Shown: positions 33,858-43,097, counted from the first letter of the stretch. The stretch: 64,000 nt of DNA from Cetobacterium sp050033475 (GCF_050033475.1 NZ_CP188319.1:62001-126000), one strand, 5' to 3'. Notes: a model not told the origin generated them from the letters alone. Numbers and translations are program-made.

Positions 33858-34874
33858 TTATCTAAATAATATTTTTTTGCTTACTTCTCTTAAATTTTTT
33901 GTTCCTGTTAAAATCATACTTTGATACAATTGAGATTTTAGCATTTCAAGAATTAAATGAACACCCTCTCCTCTTCCACCAATAGATCCCCATATTATAG
34001 GCCTTCCAATTAAAACCCCATGAGCTCCTAAAGCTAGAAATTTAAGAATATCTACGCCTTCTCTTATTCCTCCATCTGCTAAAATTGTAATTTTATCTCT
34101 ATATTTTTCTGCAATATTTTCTAAAACTTCTATAGATGAAATTGTATCATTCAAACATCTTCCACCATGGTTAGATATTACCACTGCCGCTACTCCAGCT
34201 CTAATACATATTTCAACTTCTTCTTCAGTTAATATTCCTTTAACTATAAATGGTAATTTTGTACTATTGACCAATACTTTTAAATCTTTTTCTGTTTTAG
34301 GTCCTACAGGTTGACCAAATAATTTCATTGTTACCAATCCTGCTCCATCAACATCTATTCCCACTCCTATAGCTCCAGCTTCTTCTGCCATTTTTATTCT
34401 ATTTATGATTTCATCATTTTCTCTTGGTTTAATTATAGCTATTCCCTTTCCCTTGGAATTTTTCATTGCTTCAAGTCCTTGATGAAAACAATTGGCATCT
34501 CCAGTATCTCCTATCATTGTAAGAGTTTCTGATCTTTCTCCACCTTCAAAAATATCTTTAGAATATTCTTCATCTGTTACAAAGCCACCCATATTAAATT
34601 TTGTTCCTGTTATAGGTGCTATTATTCCTGGAAAAGATAACTTCTCTCCAAATAATTGGACAGTTAAATCTGGTTCTTTTACTTCATGCAAAGTTCTCAT
34701 AATAACCTTTAATTCTTTTAATTTCTCATAATTTCTTTTAAATGTATTTCCTGTACCTGTTCCACCCATTCCAGGAACTTGCCCTGCACACCATACTCCA
34801 TCACATTCTCTACATAAATTACAAAAACTTTTCATTCTTTCCTTAGCATTACTTCTAACTTCTTTAATGTCCAT
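33858..34874 (-). CDS. FMN-dependent alpha-hydroxy-acid oxidizing protein
   Basis: A 338-aa TIM-barrel flavoprotein of the lactate/glycolate oxidase family: FPGIIAPITGTKFN, FIVKGILTEEEVEICIRAG (FMN lysine), VVISNHGGRCLNDT (catalytic His, substrate Arg), ITILADGGIREGVDILKFL, GAHGVLIGRPI. It differs from classic members by a cysteine-rich N-terminus, CNLCRECDGVWCAGQVPGMG, seen in anaerobic clostridial/fusobacterial relatives. Substrate unknown. The ATG at 34874 is preferred: AAAGGTG lies 9 nt upstream, while earlier in-frame starts at 34883 and 34886 are too close. Dtd gene lies just upstream. Confidence 0.84.
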   Translation of the reverse strand: MDIKEVRSNAKERMKSFCNLCRECDGVWCAGQVPGMGGTGTGNTFKRNYEKLKELKVIMRTLHEVKEPDLTVQLFGEKLSFPGIIAPITGTKFNMGGFVTDEEYSKDIFEGGERSETLTMIGDTGDANCFHQGLEAMKNSKGKGIAIIKPRENDEIINRIKMAEEAGAIGVGIDVDGAGLVTMKLFGQPVGPKTEKDLKVLVNSTKLPFIVKGILTEEEVEICIRAGVAAVVISNHGGRCLNDTISSIEVLENIAEKYRDKITILADGGIREGVDILKFLALGAHGVLIGRPIIWGSIGGRGEGVHLILEMLKSQLYQSMILTGTKNLREVSKKILFR

Positions 34875-34889
34875 TCTTTTCATCACCTT

Positions 34890-35345
34890 TTATTTTAGAT
34901 TTTCAGGAGTATCAATTACTAAAGTTACTGGTCCATCATTCAATAGTGAAACCTTCATATCCGCTCCAAATTTTCCTATTGCTATTTTTTTTATATTATA
35001 TTTTTTTAAATTTTCTACAAATTTTTTATATAGTTCTTCCGCTTGATCTGGTCTTGCTGCTTCTATGAAAGATGGCCTTCTTCCCTTTATACAATCTCCA
35101 TATAAAGTAAATTGAGAAACTACTAAAATTTCTCCCTCTATCTCTTCTAAACCTAAATTCATTTTCCCTTGTTCGTCTTCAAATATTCTTAAATCCTTAA
35201 TTTTTTTACTCAACCATTCCCCTTCTTTTTCTCCATCTGAATGAGTAACTCCCAATAGAACTAAAAGTCCATTTTTTATTTCACCAATTACTTCTCCATC
35301 AACCTCAACTGATGCCTCTCTAACCCTCTGGATAACTGCTCTCAT
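34890..35345 (-). CDS. dtd: D-aminoacyl-tRNA deacylase
   Basis: A 151-aa protein with the two Dtd signatures, SQFTLYGD and the late NDGPVT cross-subunit Gly-Pro motif, plus MRAVIQRVREASVEVDGEVI at the start. Dtd hydrolyses D-amino acids from mischarged tRNAs in the cytoplasm. GGAGGG site before ATG; 15 nt ahead of the flavoprotein gene. Confidence 0.96.
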   Translation of the reverse strand: MRAVIQRVREASVEVDGEVIGEIKNGLLVLLGVTHSDGEKEGEWLSKKIKDLRIFEDEQGKMNLGLEEIEGEILVVSQFTLYGDCIKGRRPSFIEAARPDQAEELYKKFVENLKKYNIKKIAIGKFGADMKVSLLNDGPVTLVIDTPENLK

Positions 35346-35477
35346 ATGTCCCTCCTCATACTCTGTTACTTTAAATAATATTATACTATATTTCTTTTTT
35401 CAAGAGTATTAGTATTTGGAAAATATATAAATAAATGCTATAATTTGTATGAAAGATTAACATTTAGAGGGGTGGCA

Positions 35478-36992
35478 ATGAAAAAAGAAAAGATTCTTAC
35501 AGAATTTGCTAGGGTTATTAACTCTGATAGATATCAATATACAGAAAGTGATGTTTTTCTTATGGAATCCATGGAAAACAAAGAAGCTGTTTTCGATATG
35601 TATTTTAGAAAAACTGAAGATGGGGGTTTTGCAGTAGTATCTGGTATTCAAGAAGTTATTAATTTAATTGAAATTTTAAATAAAACTTCTGAAGAAGAGA
35701 AAAGAATGTATTTTTCCAAGCTTATAAAAGAACCTTTACTAGTCAATTATCTATCTACACTTAAATTCACAGGAGATATATACGCCATGAGGGATGGAGA
35801 AATTGTATATCCTAATGAACCTGTATTGACTATTAAAGCACCTTTAATCCAAGCTAAAATTATAGAAACACCAATTTTAAATATTTTAAATATGCAATTG
35901 GCAATTGCAACAAAAGCATCTCGTATAACAAGAGCTGCTAATCCAATTCCTGTAACTTCCTTTGGTAGTAGACGGGCACATGGATTTGATAGTGCTGTTT
36001 CCGGTACTAAAGCTTCTATCATCGGCGGTTGTGTATCTCATTCCAATTTAGTTACTGAATATAAATATGAGGTTCCCAGTGTAGGAACAATGTCTCATTC
36101 ATATATTCAAACCTTTGGTGTTGGAAAAGTCGCTGAAAAAAAAGCTTTTAATGCCTTTATCAAACATCGTAAGGATAAAGAATTAAATTCATTAATTTTA
36201 CTAATAGATACCTATAATACCATTGAAATTGGAATTAAAAATGCCATTGAGGCCTTTAAAGAAAATAATATTAATGATGATTATAATGGAATTTATGGTA
36301 TTAGAATAGATTCTGGAGATTTAGCTTATTTATCTAAAAAATGTAGAAAATCTTTAGATGAGGCTGGATTAAAAAAAGCTAAAATATTTTTAACTAATTC
36401 CTTGAATGAATCCTTAATAAAATCTTTAAAAGAACAGGATGCTAAAGTTGATCTCTTCGGTGTAGGAGACGCCATTGCAGTTAGTAAATCTAATCCTTGT
36501 TTTGGTGGAGTTTATAAAATTGTAGAAATTGATGAAAATCCTGTTATAAAACTTTCTGAAGATGTTATTAAAATATCCAATCCAGGATTTAAAGAAGTAT
36601 ATAGAATTTATGACAGTGATCAACAAGCATATGCTGATTTAATAACATTGGTAAAAAATGATGAAGATAAAGATGCTCTATTATGTAATGAAAAATTATT
36701 ACTTAGAGATGAGAAATATGAATTTAAAACGAGTTTACTAGAAGAAGGAACTTATACTTACAAAAGACTTACTCGTACTTATGTTAAGAATGGGCATATC
36801 AACGAAGAAGAATATGATCAACTTTTTGATGTGGTAAAATCTAGAGAATATTATTTAAATTCCTTAAAAAATTTCTCAGAAGAAAGAAAAAGATTAGAAA
36901 ATCCTCATAAATATAAAGTTGATTTATCAAAAGATCTTTTAAAGTTAAAGTATGATTTAATTAAAAAGATAAAACAGGAAATAGGCAATTAA
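35478..36992 (+). CDS. pncB: Nicotinate phosphoribosyltransferase
   Basis: A 504-aa enzyme making nicotinate mononucleotide from nicotinate and PRPP. Key blocks: TESDVFLMESMENKEAVFDM, YFRKTEDGGFAVVSGIQEV, PVTSFGSRRAHGFDSAV with the catalytic His, KASIIGGCVSHSNL, IRIDSGDLAYLSKKCRKSLD, KIFLTNSLNE, DLFGVGDAIAVS. It belongs to the long NAPRTase branch of Gram-positives. Start at 35478 follows GAGGGGTGG; an in-frame ATG at 35445 would include that site. Confidence 0.94.
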   Translation: MKKEKILTEFARVINSDRYQYTESDVFLMESMENKEAVFDMYFRKTEDGGFAVVSGIQEVINLIEILNKTSEEEKRMYFSKLIKEPLLVNYLSTLKFTGDIYAMRDGEIVYPNEPVLTIKAPLIQAKIIETPILNILNMQLAIATKASRITRAANPIPVTSFGSRRAHGFDSAVSGTKASIIGGCVSHSNLVTEYKYEVPSVGTMSHSYIQTFGVGKVAEKKAFNAFIKHRKDKELNSLILLIDTYNTIEIGIKNAIEAFKENNINDDYNGIYGIRIDSGDLAYLSKKCRKSLDEAGLKKAKIFLTNSLNESLIKSLKEQDAKVDLFGVGDAIAVSKSNPCFGGVYKIVEIDENPVIKLSEDVIKISNPGFKEVYRIYDSDQQAYADLITLVKNDEDKDALLCNEKLLLRDEKYEFKTSLLEEGTYTYKRLTRTYVKNGHINEEEYDQLFDVVKSREYYLNSLKNFSEERKRLENPHKYKVDLSKDLLKLKYDLIKKIKQEIGN

Positions 36993-37025
36993 AAAAGCTG
37001 GCCTGAATATGGTCAGCTTCTTTAT
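36991..37025. terminator. Bidirectional terminator between pncB and mgsA
   Basis: Stem AAGCTGGCC / GGTCAGCTT (one G-T pair) at 36995-37019, A-run on the left and T-rich on the right. Confidence 0.8.
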
Positions 37026-37387
37026 TGTAATCCTTTAACTAAAAGTTTTGCTGTTGAAGAATTTGTTGCTATTGGAACCTTATGAACATCTGCAAGTCTA
37101 ATTAATGCAGCTATATCTGGCTCATGTGGTTGTGCAGTTAATGGATCTCTAAAAAATATAACTGCATCCATTTTATCCATGGCTATTTCAGCACCTATTT
37201 GCTGATCTCCACCTAATGGACCAGATTTAAATCTTTCAATTTTTAATCCTGTAGCTTCCATTATTCTTGTTCCTGTTGTTCCAGTGGCTACAAGATCATA
37301 TTTTGAAAAAAATTCAAGATTATCTTTTACGAATTGTACTATTTCTAACTTCATGTTATCATGGGCAATTAATGCAATTTTTTTCAA
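37022..37387 (-). CDS. mgsA: Methylglyoxal synthase
   Basis: A 121-aa enzyme: KKIALIAHDNMKLEIVQFV, VATGTTGTRIMEATG, SGPLGGDQQIGAEIA (phosphate loop), IFFRDPLTAQPHEPDIAALI (catalytic Asp-Pro-His), PIATNSSTAKLL. It converts dihydroxyacetone phosphate to methylglyoxal, a bypass used when sugar phosphates accumulate. TTG start after AAGGGGG. Confidence 0.96.
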   Translation of the reverse strand: MKKIALIAHDNMKLEIVQFVKDNLEFFSKYDLVATGTTGTRIMEATGLKIERFKSGPLGGDQQIGAEIAMDKMDAVIFFRDPLTAQPHEPDIAALIRLADVHKVPIATNSSTAKLLVKGLQ

Positions 37388-37459
37388 AGTTATGTCCCCC
37401 TTCTCAGTTTGTTCTATATGAATTATACATTAGATTAGTGACATATAAAAGGAGTTTTT

Positions 37460-38359
37460 ATGAATTTTAAAGAAATTATATATATGGATAGAAAAACTAA
37501 AGAATTGTTAAAAGAAGATGTTCCTGGGGAAAGTTTTTTAAAGTTTTTATACTATAATCCTTTAGGAATTTTACCCTTAGAATTAATTGTTAAAAGAAAA
37601 TTTCTTTCTAGTTTTTATGGTAAACAAATGGATTCAAAAAAATCCAAAGAAAAAATTAAACCTTTTGTTGAAAATTATAAAATCAATATGGAAGAGTCTA
37701 CAAAATCTATTGATGAATTTAATTCTTTCAATGATTTTTTCTATAGAACTCTTAAAGAAAATGCTAGACCTATAGATTCTAATGAAAAATTTTTAAGCTC
37801 ACCTGCTGATGGTAAAATTTTAGTTTTTGAAGATTTAAAAAATATAGGTAAATTTTTTGTAAAAGGAGAAGCATTTTCCTTAGAAGAATACTTACAAGAT
37901 CCACAACTAGCAAAAAAATATCAAGATGGAACTCTTGTTCTTATTAGATTAGCTCCTGTGGATTATCACCGATTCCATTTCCCAGCCAATGGTATTGTTT
38001 CTGAAACTAAAAAAATTGATGGTTTTTACTACTCAGTTTCTCCATATGCCATTAGAAAAAATTTCAGAGTTTTTTGTGAAAATAAAAGAGAATATTGTGT
38101 TTTAGAAACAAAGGAATTTGGTAATGTTATTTTAAGTGAAATTGGTGCTACTATGGTTGGAAGCATCGAACAAACATATAAACCTAATACAGCTATTAAA
38201 AAAGGACAAGAAAAGGGATATTTTCTTTTTGGAGGTTCTTCTTGTATTCTACTTTTCGAAAAAAACAAAATAAAAATTGACTCTGATATTTTAGAAAATA
38301 GTAAAAAAGGAATTGAAACAAAAATTTCCATGGGTGAAAAAATAGGAGAAGCCTTTTAA
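37460..38359 (+). CDS. psd: Phosphatidylserine decarboxylase proenzyme
   Basis: A 299-aa PSD of the type II-like group: FNDFFYRTLKENARPI, SPADGKILVFEDL, VLIRLAPVDYHRFHFPANG, GATMVGSIEQTY, and the self-cleavage site GGSSCILLF near the end, where the Ser becomes the pyruvoyl group. It makes phosphatidylethanolamine at the inner membrane. First gene of a tight plus-strand series; the next ATG is 2 nt after its stop. Confidence 0.95.
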   Translation: MNFKEIIYMDRKTKELLKEDVPGESFLKFLYYNPLGILPLELIVKRKFLSSFYGKQMDSKKSKEKIKPFVENYKINMEESTKSIDEFNSFNDFFYRTLKENARPIDSNEKFLSSPADGKILVFEDLKNIGKFFVKGEAFSLEEYLQDPQLAKKYQDGTLVLIRLAPVDYHRFHFPANGIVSETKKIDGFYYSVSPYAIRKNFRVFCENKREYCVLETKEFGNVILSEIGATMVGSIEQTYKPNTAIKKGQEKGYFLFGGSSCILLFEKNKIKIDSDILENSKKGIETKISMGEKIGEAF

Positions 38360-38361
38360 TT

Positions 38362-38772
38362 ATGAAACAGGGGAGAAGAAGAACTTATTTTAAAAAATAT
38401 GATATAATAATATATCTATTTTTATTTTTATTTTTCGCAAGTTTAGGTAAAATGATACAATCTTTTAAATATCAAAAGGCTTCTAAAGCTGAAATTTATG
38501 TGGATGGGGATTTAAAGTATGTCTATCCTCTTCAAAATGATGAAAAAAATATATTCGTCAATACTGAAATCGGTGGAGTTAATGTAAAATTCCAAGATAA
38601 TATGGTTAGAGTTACCTCTTCAAACTCTCCTTTGAAGCTTTGTGTAAAACAAGGATGGATAAAAAATCCTGGAGATGTTATTGTTGGTGTACCTGATAAA
38701 CTTCTTATTAAAATAATTGGGGATAACTCAAATAACGATTCAGAAGAACAATTAGATTTTATATTACGATAA
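38362..38772 (+). CDS. NusG domain II-containing membrane-anchored protein
   Basis: A 136-aa protein with one N-terminal membrane span (about 14-30) and a NusG-II-type domain: KASKAEIYVDGDLKYVYPL, NVKFQDNMVRVTSS, CVKQGWIKNPGDVIVGVPDK, LLIKIIG. The usual second Cys of C-x5-GWI...CLP is a Val here. The domain faces the periplasm. In Firmicutes such proteins neighbour the Rnf or heptaprenyl genes; function is not established. Confidence 0.8.
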   Translation: MKQGRRRTYFKKYDIIIYLFLFLFFASLGKMIQSFKYQKASKAEIYVDGDLKYVYPLQNDEKNIFVNTEIGGVNVKFQDNMVRVTSSNSPLKLCVKQGWIKNPGDVIVGVPDKLLIKIIGDNSNNDSEEQLDFILR

Positions 38773-38784
38773 AGGAGATTTACG

Positions 38785-39873
38785 ATGTTTAAAAAGAAAT
38801 TTTATCTAAATTTATTTTTTATTGGTTTTATTTTAATTCTTATACAAAGTATATTCCAACATTATAACGACGTACTAATTCTTATAAATAAAAGTGTTAA
38901 AAATATGTTACCTTTTATATATGCAATCTTTGTTGCTATTTTATTAACTCCAATTGTAAATTTATTTGAAAATAAATTTAAAATAAAAAGAATATACGGT
39001 ATAATATTAAGTCTAGTTCTTATTATTCTTATAATAACTGGAGTATTCTTTATTGTAGTTCCAAATCTTGTAGTAAGTGTTAGTGATCTTGTAAATAAAT
39101 TTCCACAAATGTTAAATTCATTCAATGATAATGCAACTAAATTTATTCAATTCTTAAGAGAAAGAAATTTATTATTCTTCAATCCTGATGAATTGGAATC
39201 TAATATAATTAATTATGTTAAAAGTAACATTGGAAATTTTAGAAATTTACTTCTTAATTTAAGTTTAGATGTTGTACAAGGAATTTTTGGACTTTTAAAC
39301 TTCTTTTTAGGAGTATTTTTAGCATTATATTTAATTGAAAGTAAGGAATATTATGTTAAATTTTTAGAGAATTTTTTCTTTTTATTTACTACAAAAGAAA
39401 AAGCTAATAACATTGTTAATTTATTAGAAGAATCTAAAAGTATTTTCTTAAAATATATTTGGGGAAGATTAATTACTTCCTTTGCAGTGGGAGTTACTGC
39501 ATATATTGTTATGGTTATTTGCAAAGTTCCATATGCTTTAATCAGTGCACTTTTAATAGGAATAGGTAATATGATTCCCTATGTTGGGTCTATTGTTGCA
39601 GGTTCTATAGCTGTGTTTTTAATTGTTTTAGCTGCTCCTATAAAAGTATTATATTTATTTATTGCCATAGCCATTGGTCAAAGTGTTGATGGATTTATAC
39701 TTGGACCTAAAATTTTATCTGAAACAGTTGGAATGAGTAGTTTTTGGACCATAGTAGCTGTAATTGTTTGTGGTAATTGTATGGGGCCTCTAGGACTATT
39801 CCTAGGAGTACCTATTTTTGGTGTTATTAAACTAATTTATAATAGAAAGTTACAAAAGAAGGAGAATTTATGA
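38785..39873 (+). CDS. AI-2E family transporter (DUF20/TqsA-like)
   Basis: A 362-aa protein with seven or eight membrane helices, a central soluble part, and the family signature LIGIGNMIPYVGSIVAGSIA, IGQSVDGFILGPKILSETVG, GPLGLFLGVPIFGVIKLIY. The family holds AI-2 exporters and Na+/H+ antiporters, so the name does not prove an AI-2 role. Stop overlaps the next gene's ATG by 4 nt (ATGA). Confidence 0.9.
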   Translation: MFKKKFYLNLFFIGFILILIQSIFQHYNDVLILINKSVKNMLPFIYAIFVAILLTPIVNLFENKFKIKRIYGIILSLVLIILIITGVFFIVVPNLVVSVSDLVNKFPQMLNSFNDNATKFIQFLRERNLLFFNPDELESNIINYVKSNIGNFRNLLLNLSLDVVQGIFGLLNFFLGVFLALYLIESKEYYVKFLENFFFLFTTKEKANNIVNLLEESKSIFLKYIWGRLITSFAVGVTAYIVMVICKVPYALISALLIGIGNMIPYVGSIVAGSIAVFLIVLAAPIKVLYLFIAIAIGQSVDGFILGPKILSETVGMSSFWTIVAVIVCGNCMGPLGLFLGVPIFGVIKLIYNRKLQKKENL

Positions 39874-41003
39874 AAAAAATGACTTTAATAGCTTCGGCAC
39901 CTATGGGGCTTGAAAGTATTGTTAGAGATGAATGTGTTGACTTAGGTTTTGAAAATGTCAAAACTTTCAACGGAAGAGTTGAATTTGATGGTGGACCTGA
40001 GGAAATTGTAAAGGCAAATATTCACTTAAGAGTTGCCGATAGAGTTTTTGTTAAAATGGGAGAATTTAAAGCTTTAACCTTTGAAGATCTTTTCCAAGAA
40101 ATAAAAAAAATGAAATGGGAAGATTTAATTCCTATTGATGGAGAATTTCCTGTTAGTTGGGTAAGTTCTGTTAAATGTAAATTATATTCTAAATCTGATA
40201 TACAAAAGATTGTAAAAAAATCTATAGTTGAAAGATTAAAATCTCACTACGACATTGGATATTTTGCAGAAAAAGGTGCAAGTTACAAAATTAAAATCCA
40301 AGCTCATAATGATATCTTTTTAGTTATGGTTGATACAAGTGGAGAAGGATTACATAAAAGAGGATACAGAAATTTAATAAATGATGCCCCTTTAAAAGAA
40401 ACAATGGCTGCTGCTCTTGTTAAACTTTCTAGATGGAAAGGTGGAGAATTACCTCTAATGGATCCAATGTGTGGTACTGGAACTATTGCTATTGAAGCTG
40501 CTATGATAGCTAGAAATGTTGCACCAGGAGTTAATAGAAAATTTGCTTCTGAAAAATGGTCTATAATACCTGGAAATCTTTGGATAGATACTAGAGATGC
40601 TGCTTTCTCTGAGGAAGACTATGATAAAGAAGTTAAAATTTATGCATCTGATATGGATCCAGAAGCAATCGAAGTTGCCATGGAAAATGCAAAAAAAGCT
40701 GGTGTAGATGGTGACATTACATTTGAATGCAAAAATATATTAGAAATTGAAGCTCCATATGAAAAGGGAGCCATAATAACAAATCCACCTTATGGAGATA
40801 GATTACTTACTGAAAATGAAGTACAAAGACTTTATTCTCTTATGGGAGATATATTTAGAATGAGATTCTCTAAATGGTCTTATTATGTTATTACATCTTA
40901 TGAAAAATTCGAATCATATTTTGATAAGAAAGCTACAAAAAATAGAAAATTATATAATGGTGGTATTAAATGCTATTACTATCAATATTATGGTGCTAAA
41001 TAA
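39870..41003 (+). CDS. THUMP-domain 23S rRNA guanine methyltransferase (RlmL/YpsC-like)
   Basis: A 377-aa protein: N-terminal ferredoxin-like plus THUMP domain (LIASAPMGLESIVRDECVDL, FNGRVEFDGGPEEIVKANI, SYKIKIQAHNDIFLVMVDTS), then a Rossmann methyltransferase with PLMDPMCGTGTIAIEAAMIA (SAM site), SDMDPEAIEVAMENA, and catalytic NPPYGDR. Members make N2-methylguanosine in 23S rRNA. Overlaps the AI-2E-type gene by 4 nt. Confidence 0.9.
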   Translation: MKKMTLIASAPMGLESIVRDECVDLGFENVKTFNGRVEFDGGPEEIVKANIHLRVADRVFVKMGEFKALTFEDLFQEIKKMKWEDLIPIDGEFPVSWVSSVKCKLYSKSDIQKIVKKSIVERLKSHYDIGYFAEKGASYKIKIQAHNDIFLVMVDTSGEGLHKRGYRNLINDAPLKETMAAALVKLSRWKGGELPLMDPMCGTGTIAIEAAMIARNVAPGVNRKFASEKWSIIPGNLWIDTRDAAFSEEDYDKEVKIYASDMDPEAIEVAMENAKKAGVDGDITFECKNILEIEAPYEKGAIITNPPYGDRLLTENEVQRLYSLMGDIFRMRFSKWSYYVITSYEKFESYFDKKATKNRKLYNGGIKCYYYQYYGAK

Positions 41004-41022
41004 TTATTAAAAGGTGATTATA

Positions 41023-41676
41023 ATGGATAAAATATTATTAAGAAAATTAGCCCTTGAGACTATATTACAAATTTTAAAAATTACTGATTCTCAAATAAAA
41101 AAATATGAAGAGCTAGGAGATATTTCTGCAGTTGAAATCTTAAATAGAGATGTAATTACTAAATATGAAACTTTATATCTAACTCTTCTAGAAACTGATT
41201 TTGAAAATTTACCTGAGGAAGAGTTAATCACCATTGATAAAACTCTTGAGGATATTAGAACTCAGCATAATTTAACAAAGGATTTTTTAATGGCTGAAAT
41301 TAAAGTTAGAGAAGATTTAAATGGTGATTCTGGTTCAACTGTGGTTGAAAAATTATATAGATATCAACTTTCTAAGCTTTTAGAAAAAAAACAAATTCTA
41401 ACTGATAAATTAAAAGCTGTTCTTGATAAGGAATGGGAATTAGAAAATAAATTAAAAGATACTATACAAGAAGAGGACCAATTTGATATAATTTATGAAT
41501 TAAGTCCAATTAGAGAGGAATTTAGAGCATTAGAACAAAAATTAAATGACCTTGAAAATTTAGTTTCTTCATTAAAAAGAAAAATAAATTCTAAATGGTC
41601 ATATGAAATTTATGGTACTATGTCTAAAGAGAATCTTATGGAAATTTACAAAGAAAATTTTGATTTAGGAGAGTAG
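41023..41676 (+). CDS. Uncharacterised coiled-coil protein
   Basis: A 217-aa soluble, acidic, mostly helical protein with heptad-like stretches (VEKLYRYQLSKLLEKKQILT, LKAVLDKEWELENKLKDTIQ, REEFRALEQKLNDLENLVSS). No signal, membrane span or recognised domain. Start at 41023 follows AAAAGGTG; a GTG at 41014 lies inside that site. It fits between the rRNA methyltransferase and the cyclophilin gene in one transcript, so it is probably real. Confidence 0.7.
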   Translation: MDKILLRKLALETILQILKITDSQIKKYEELGDISAVEILNRDVITKYETLYLTLLETDFENLPEEELITIDKTLEDIRTQHNLTKDFLMAEIKVREDLNGDSGSTVVEKLYRYQLSKLLEKKQILTDKLKAVLDKEWELENKLKDTIQEEDQFDIIYELSPIREEFRALEQKLNDLENLVSSLKRKINSKWSYEIYGTMSKENLMEIYKENFDLGE

Positions 41677-41677
41677 T

Positions 41678-42337
41678 ATGATCAATATTATAAAAGCTCT
41701 TGCAGCATTTTTTATAGTTTTTATCATCTTTTCATTTATAAGAAAATTCTTCGTTAAAGGGCAACCTTTTATTGGAGAAAATCAGGAGGTTAAAGTAATG
41801 GAAAATATCAAATTAAACGCAAAAATAGTTACTTCTAAAGGAGATATAAACTTAGTTTTATTCCCTGAAGTTGCTCCTATAACAGTTTTAAACTTTGCTC
41901 ATTTATCTAAAAGAGGATATTATGATGGTTTAAAATTCCACAGAGTAATAGCTGACTTTATGATTCAAGGAGGAGACCCAACTGGTACTGGTGCTGGTGG
42001 ACCTGGATATAACTTTGGTGATGAGTTTAAAGAGGGAGTAGTATTTAATAAAAAAGGAATCCTTGCTATGGCAAACGCTGGTAAAGATACTAACGGTTCT
42101 CAATTCTTTATAACTCATGTTGATACTCCATGGTTAAACTACAAACATACAATCTTCGGAGAAGTTGTTTCAGATGAGGATCAAAAAGTAGTAGATTCAA
42201 TTGCTCAAGGAGATATTATTAAAACTATCGAAATTACAGGAGATACAGATGCTTTCTTCAATAACGAAGAAAATAAAGAAATCACAGATCAAATTGATCA
42301 ATGTATCGACGCTAAATTTCCTAATTTAAAAAAATAA
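41678..42337 (+). CDS. Cyclophilin-type peptidyl-prolyl isomerase, membrane-anchored or internally initiated
   Basis: A 219-aa protein with an N-terminal membrane span (about 3-24) followed by a complete bacterial cyclophilin: VTSKGDINLVLFPEVAPITV, HLSKRGYYDGLKFHRVI, FMIQGGDPTGTGAGGPGYNF, GILAMANAGKDTNGSQFFIT, PWLNYKHTIFGEVV. Catalytic Arg (FHRV), Phe and Gln (MIQGG) are present. Both starts look good: ATG 41678 after AGGAGA, and ATG 41798 (Met41) after AGGAGG at 41784-41789 with 8-nt spacing, giving a soluble form. The C-terminus PNLKK is shared with the cyclophilin at 52624. Confidence 0.9.
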   Translation: MINIIKALAAFFIVFIIFSFIRKFFVKGQPFIGENQEVKVMENIKLNAKIVTSKGDINLVLFPEVAPITVLNFAHLSKRGYYDGLKFHRVIADFMIQGGDPTGTGAGGPGYNFGDEFKEGVVFNKKGILAMANAGKDTNGSQFFITHVDTPWLNYKHTIFGEVVSDEDQKVVDSIAQGDIIKTIEITGDTDAFFNNEENKEITDQIDQCIDAKFPNLKK

Positions 42338-42350
42338 TATAATATATAAG

Positions 42351-42388
42351 AAATCTCCTTTATAATTTTTATAAAGGAGATTTTTTTT
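42351..42388 (+). terminator. Intrinsic terminator after the cyclophilin gene
   Basis: A long stem AAATCTCCTTTATAA / TATAAAGGAGATTT and an 8-nt T-run. It ends the psd-to-cyclophilin unit. Confidence 0.9.
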
Positions 42389-42398
42389 GAGGTAACCT

Positions 42399-43094
42399 AT
42401 GACATTTATCCAATTTAAAAAAAATTTAATACAAAATATTTTAAATTTAAATCCGAAAAAGAAAACTTTTCCAAAAGGAACTACTTTAACTTCAGAGTTT
42501 TTTACCAATGAAAAAGTTTTTATAATTCACAAAGGATTAATTCGTCACTATCATCTGGTTTCTGATCAAAAGGAATTTTTACTTGGATGTTATACTTCTA
42601 ACAATTTAATCCCTATAGATAACTTACTAGAATTTTCTATAAAGGAAAAATCTTTTGAAAGTTTTTCTATAGAAATTTGTGAAGATTCCGAAATATATAT
42701 ACTAGATGACTCCTTTCTAAAAAATCTTTTAAATATTCAAATTAATATATATTTAGAATTAACTAATTATATTGCTTTATTTTATGAAAAATTATTTTTT
42801 CAAATTAGAGATATTAAAGTATTTTCTACAGAAGATGCTTTACTTTCCTTATTACTTCGAGCATATAATTCCTATGGAAATACAAATAATAATTATATTG
42901 AACATAAAATATTAAATAAAAACCTTGCTAAATGTTTAGATTCAACTGAAGAAACTATATCTAGAATATTAAAAAAATTAGAAAAAGAAAATATTATTTA
43001 TAAAAAAAATTCTATTTTTATTTTAAACGATCCTAGTCTTATTGAAAAAAAATTAGGATGTAACTATTGTAAAAAACATATATGTTTTTTTTAA
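42399..43094 (+). CDS. Crp/Fnr-family transcriptional regulator
   Basis: A 231-aa protein with a cyclic-nucleotide-binding-like beta-barrel (about 20-105: FPKGTTLTSEFFTNEKVFII, HKGLIRHYH, IEICEDSEIYILDD), a dimerisation helix (110-145) and a C-terminal winged HTH. The recognition helix LDSTEETISRILKKLEKENI keeps Glu185, Ser188 and Arg189, the same E-x2-SR set FNR uses to read TTGAT. The N-terminal Fe-S cysteines of FNR are absent; a cluster C-x2-C-x4-C (221, 224, 229) ends the protein. A perfect TTGAT-N4-ATCAA lies 4 nt after its stop. Likely controls the decarboxylase gene downstream. Confidence 0.87.
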   Translation: MTFIQFKKNLIQNILNLNPKKKTFPKGTTLTSEFFTNEKVFIIHKGLIRHYHLVSDQKEFLLGCYTSNNLIPIDNLLEFSIKEKSFESFSIEICEDSEIYILDDSFLKNLLNIQINIYLELTNYIALFYEKLFFQIRDIKVFSTEDALLSLLLRAYNSYGNTNNNYIEHKILNKNLAKCLDSTEETISRILKKLEKENIIYKKNSIFILNDPSLIEKKLGCNYCKKHICFF

Positions 43095-43097
43095 AAT

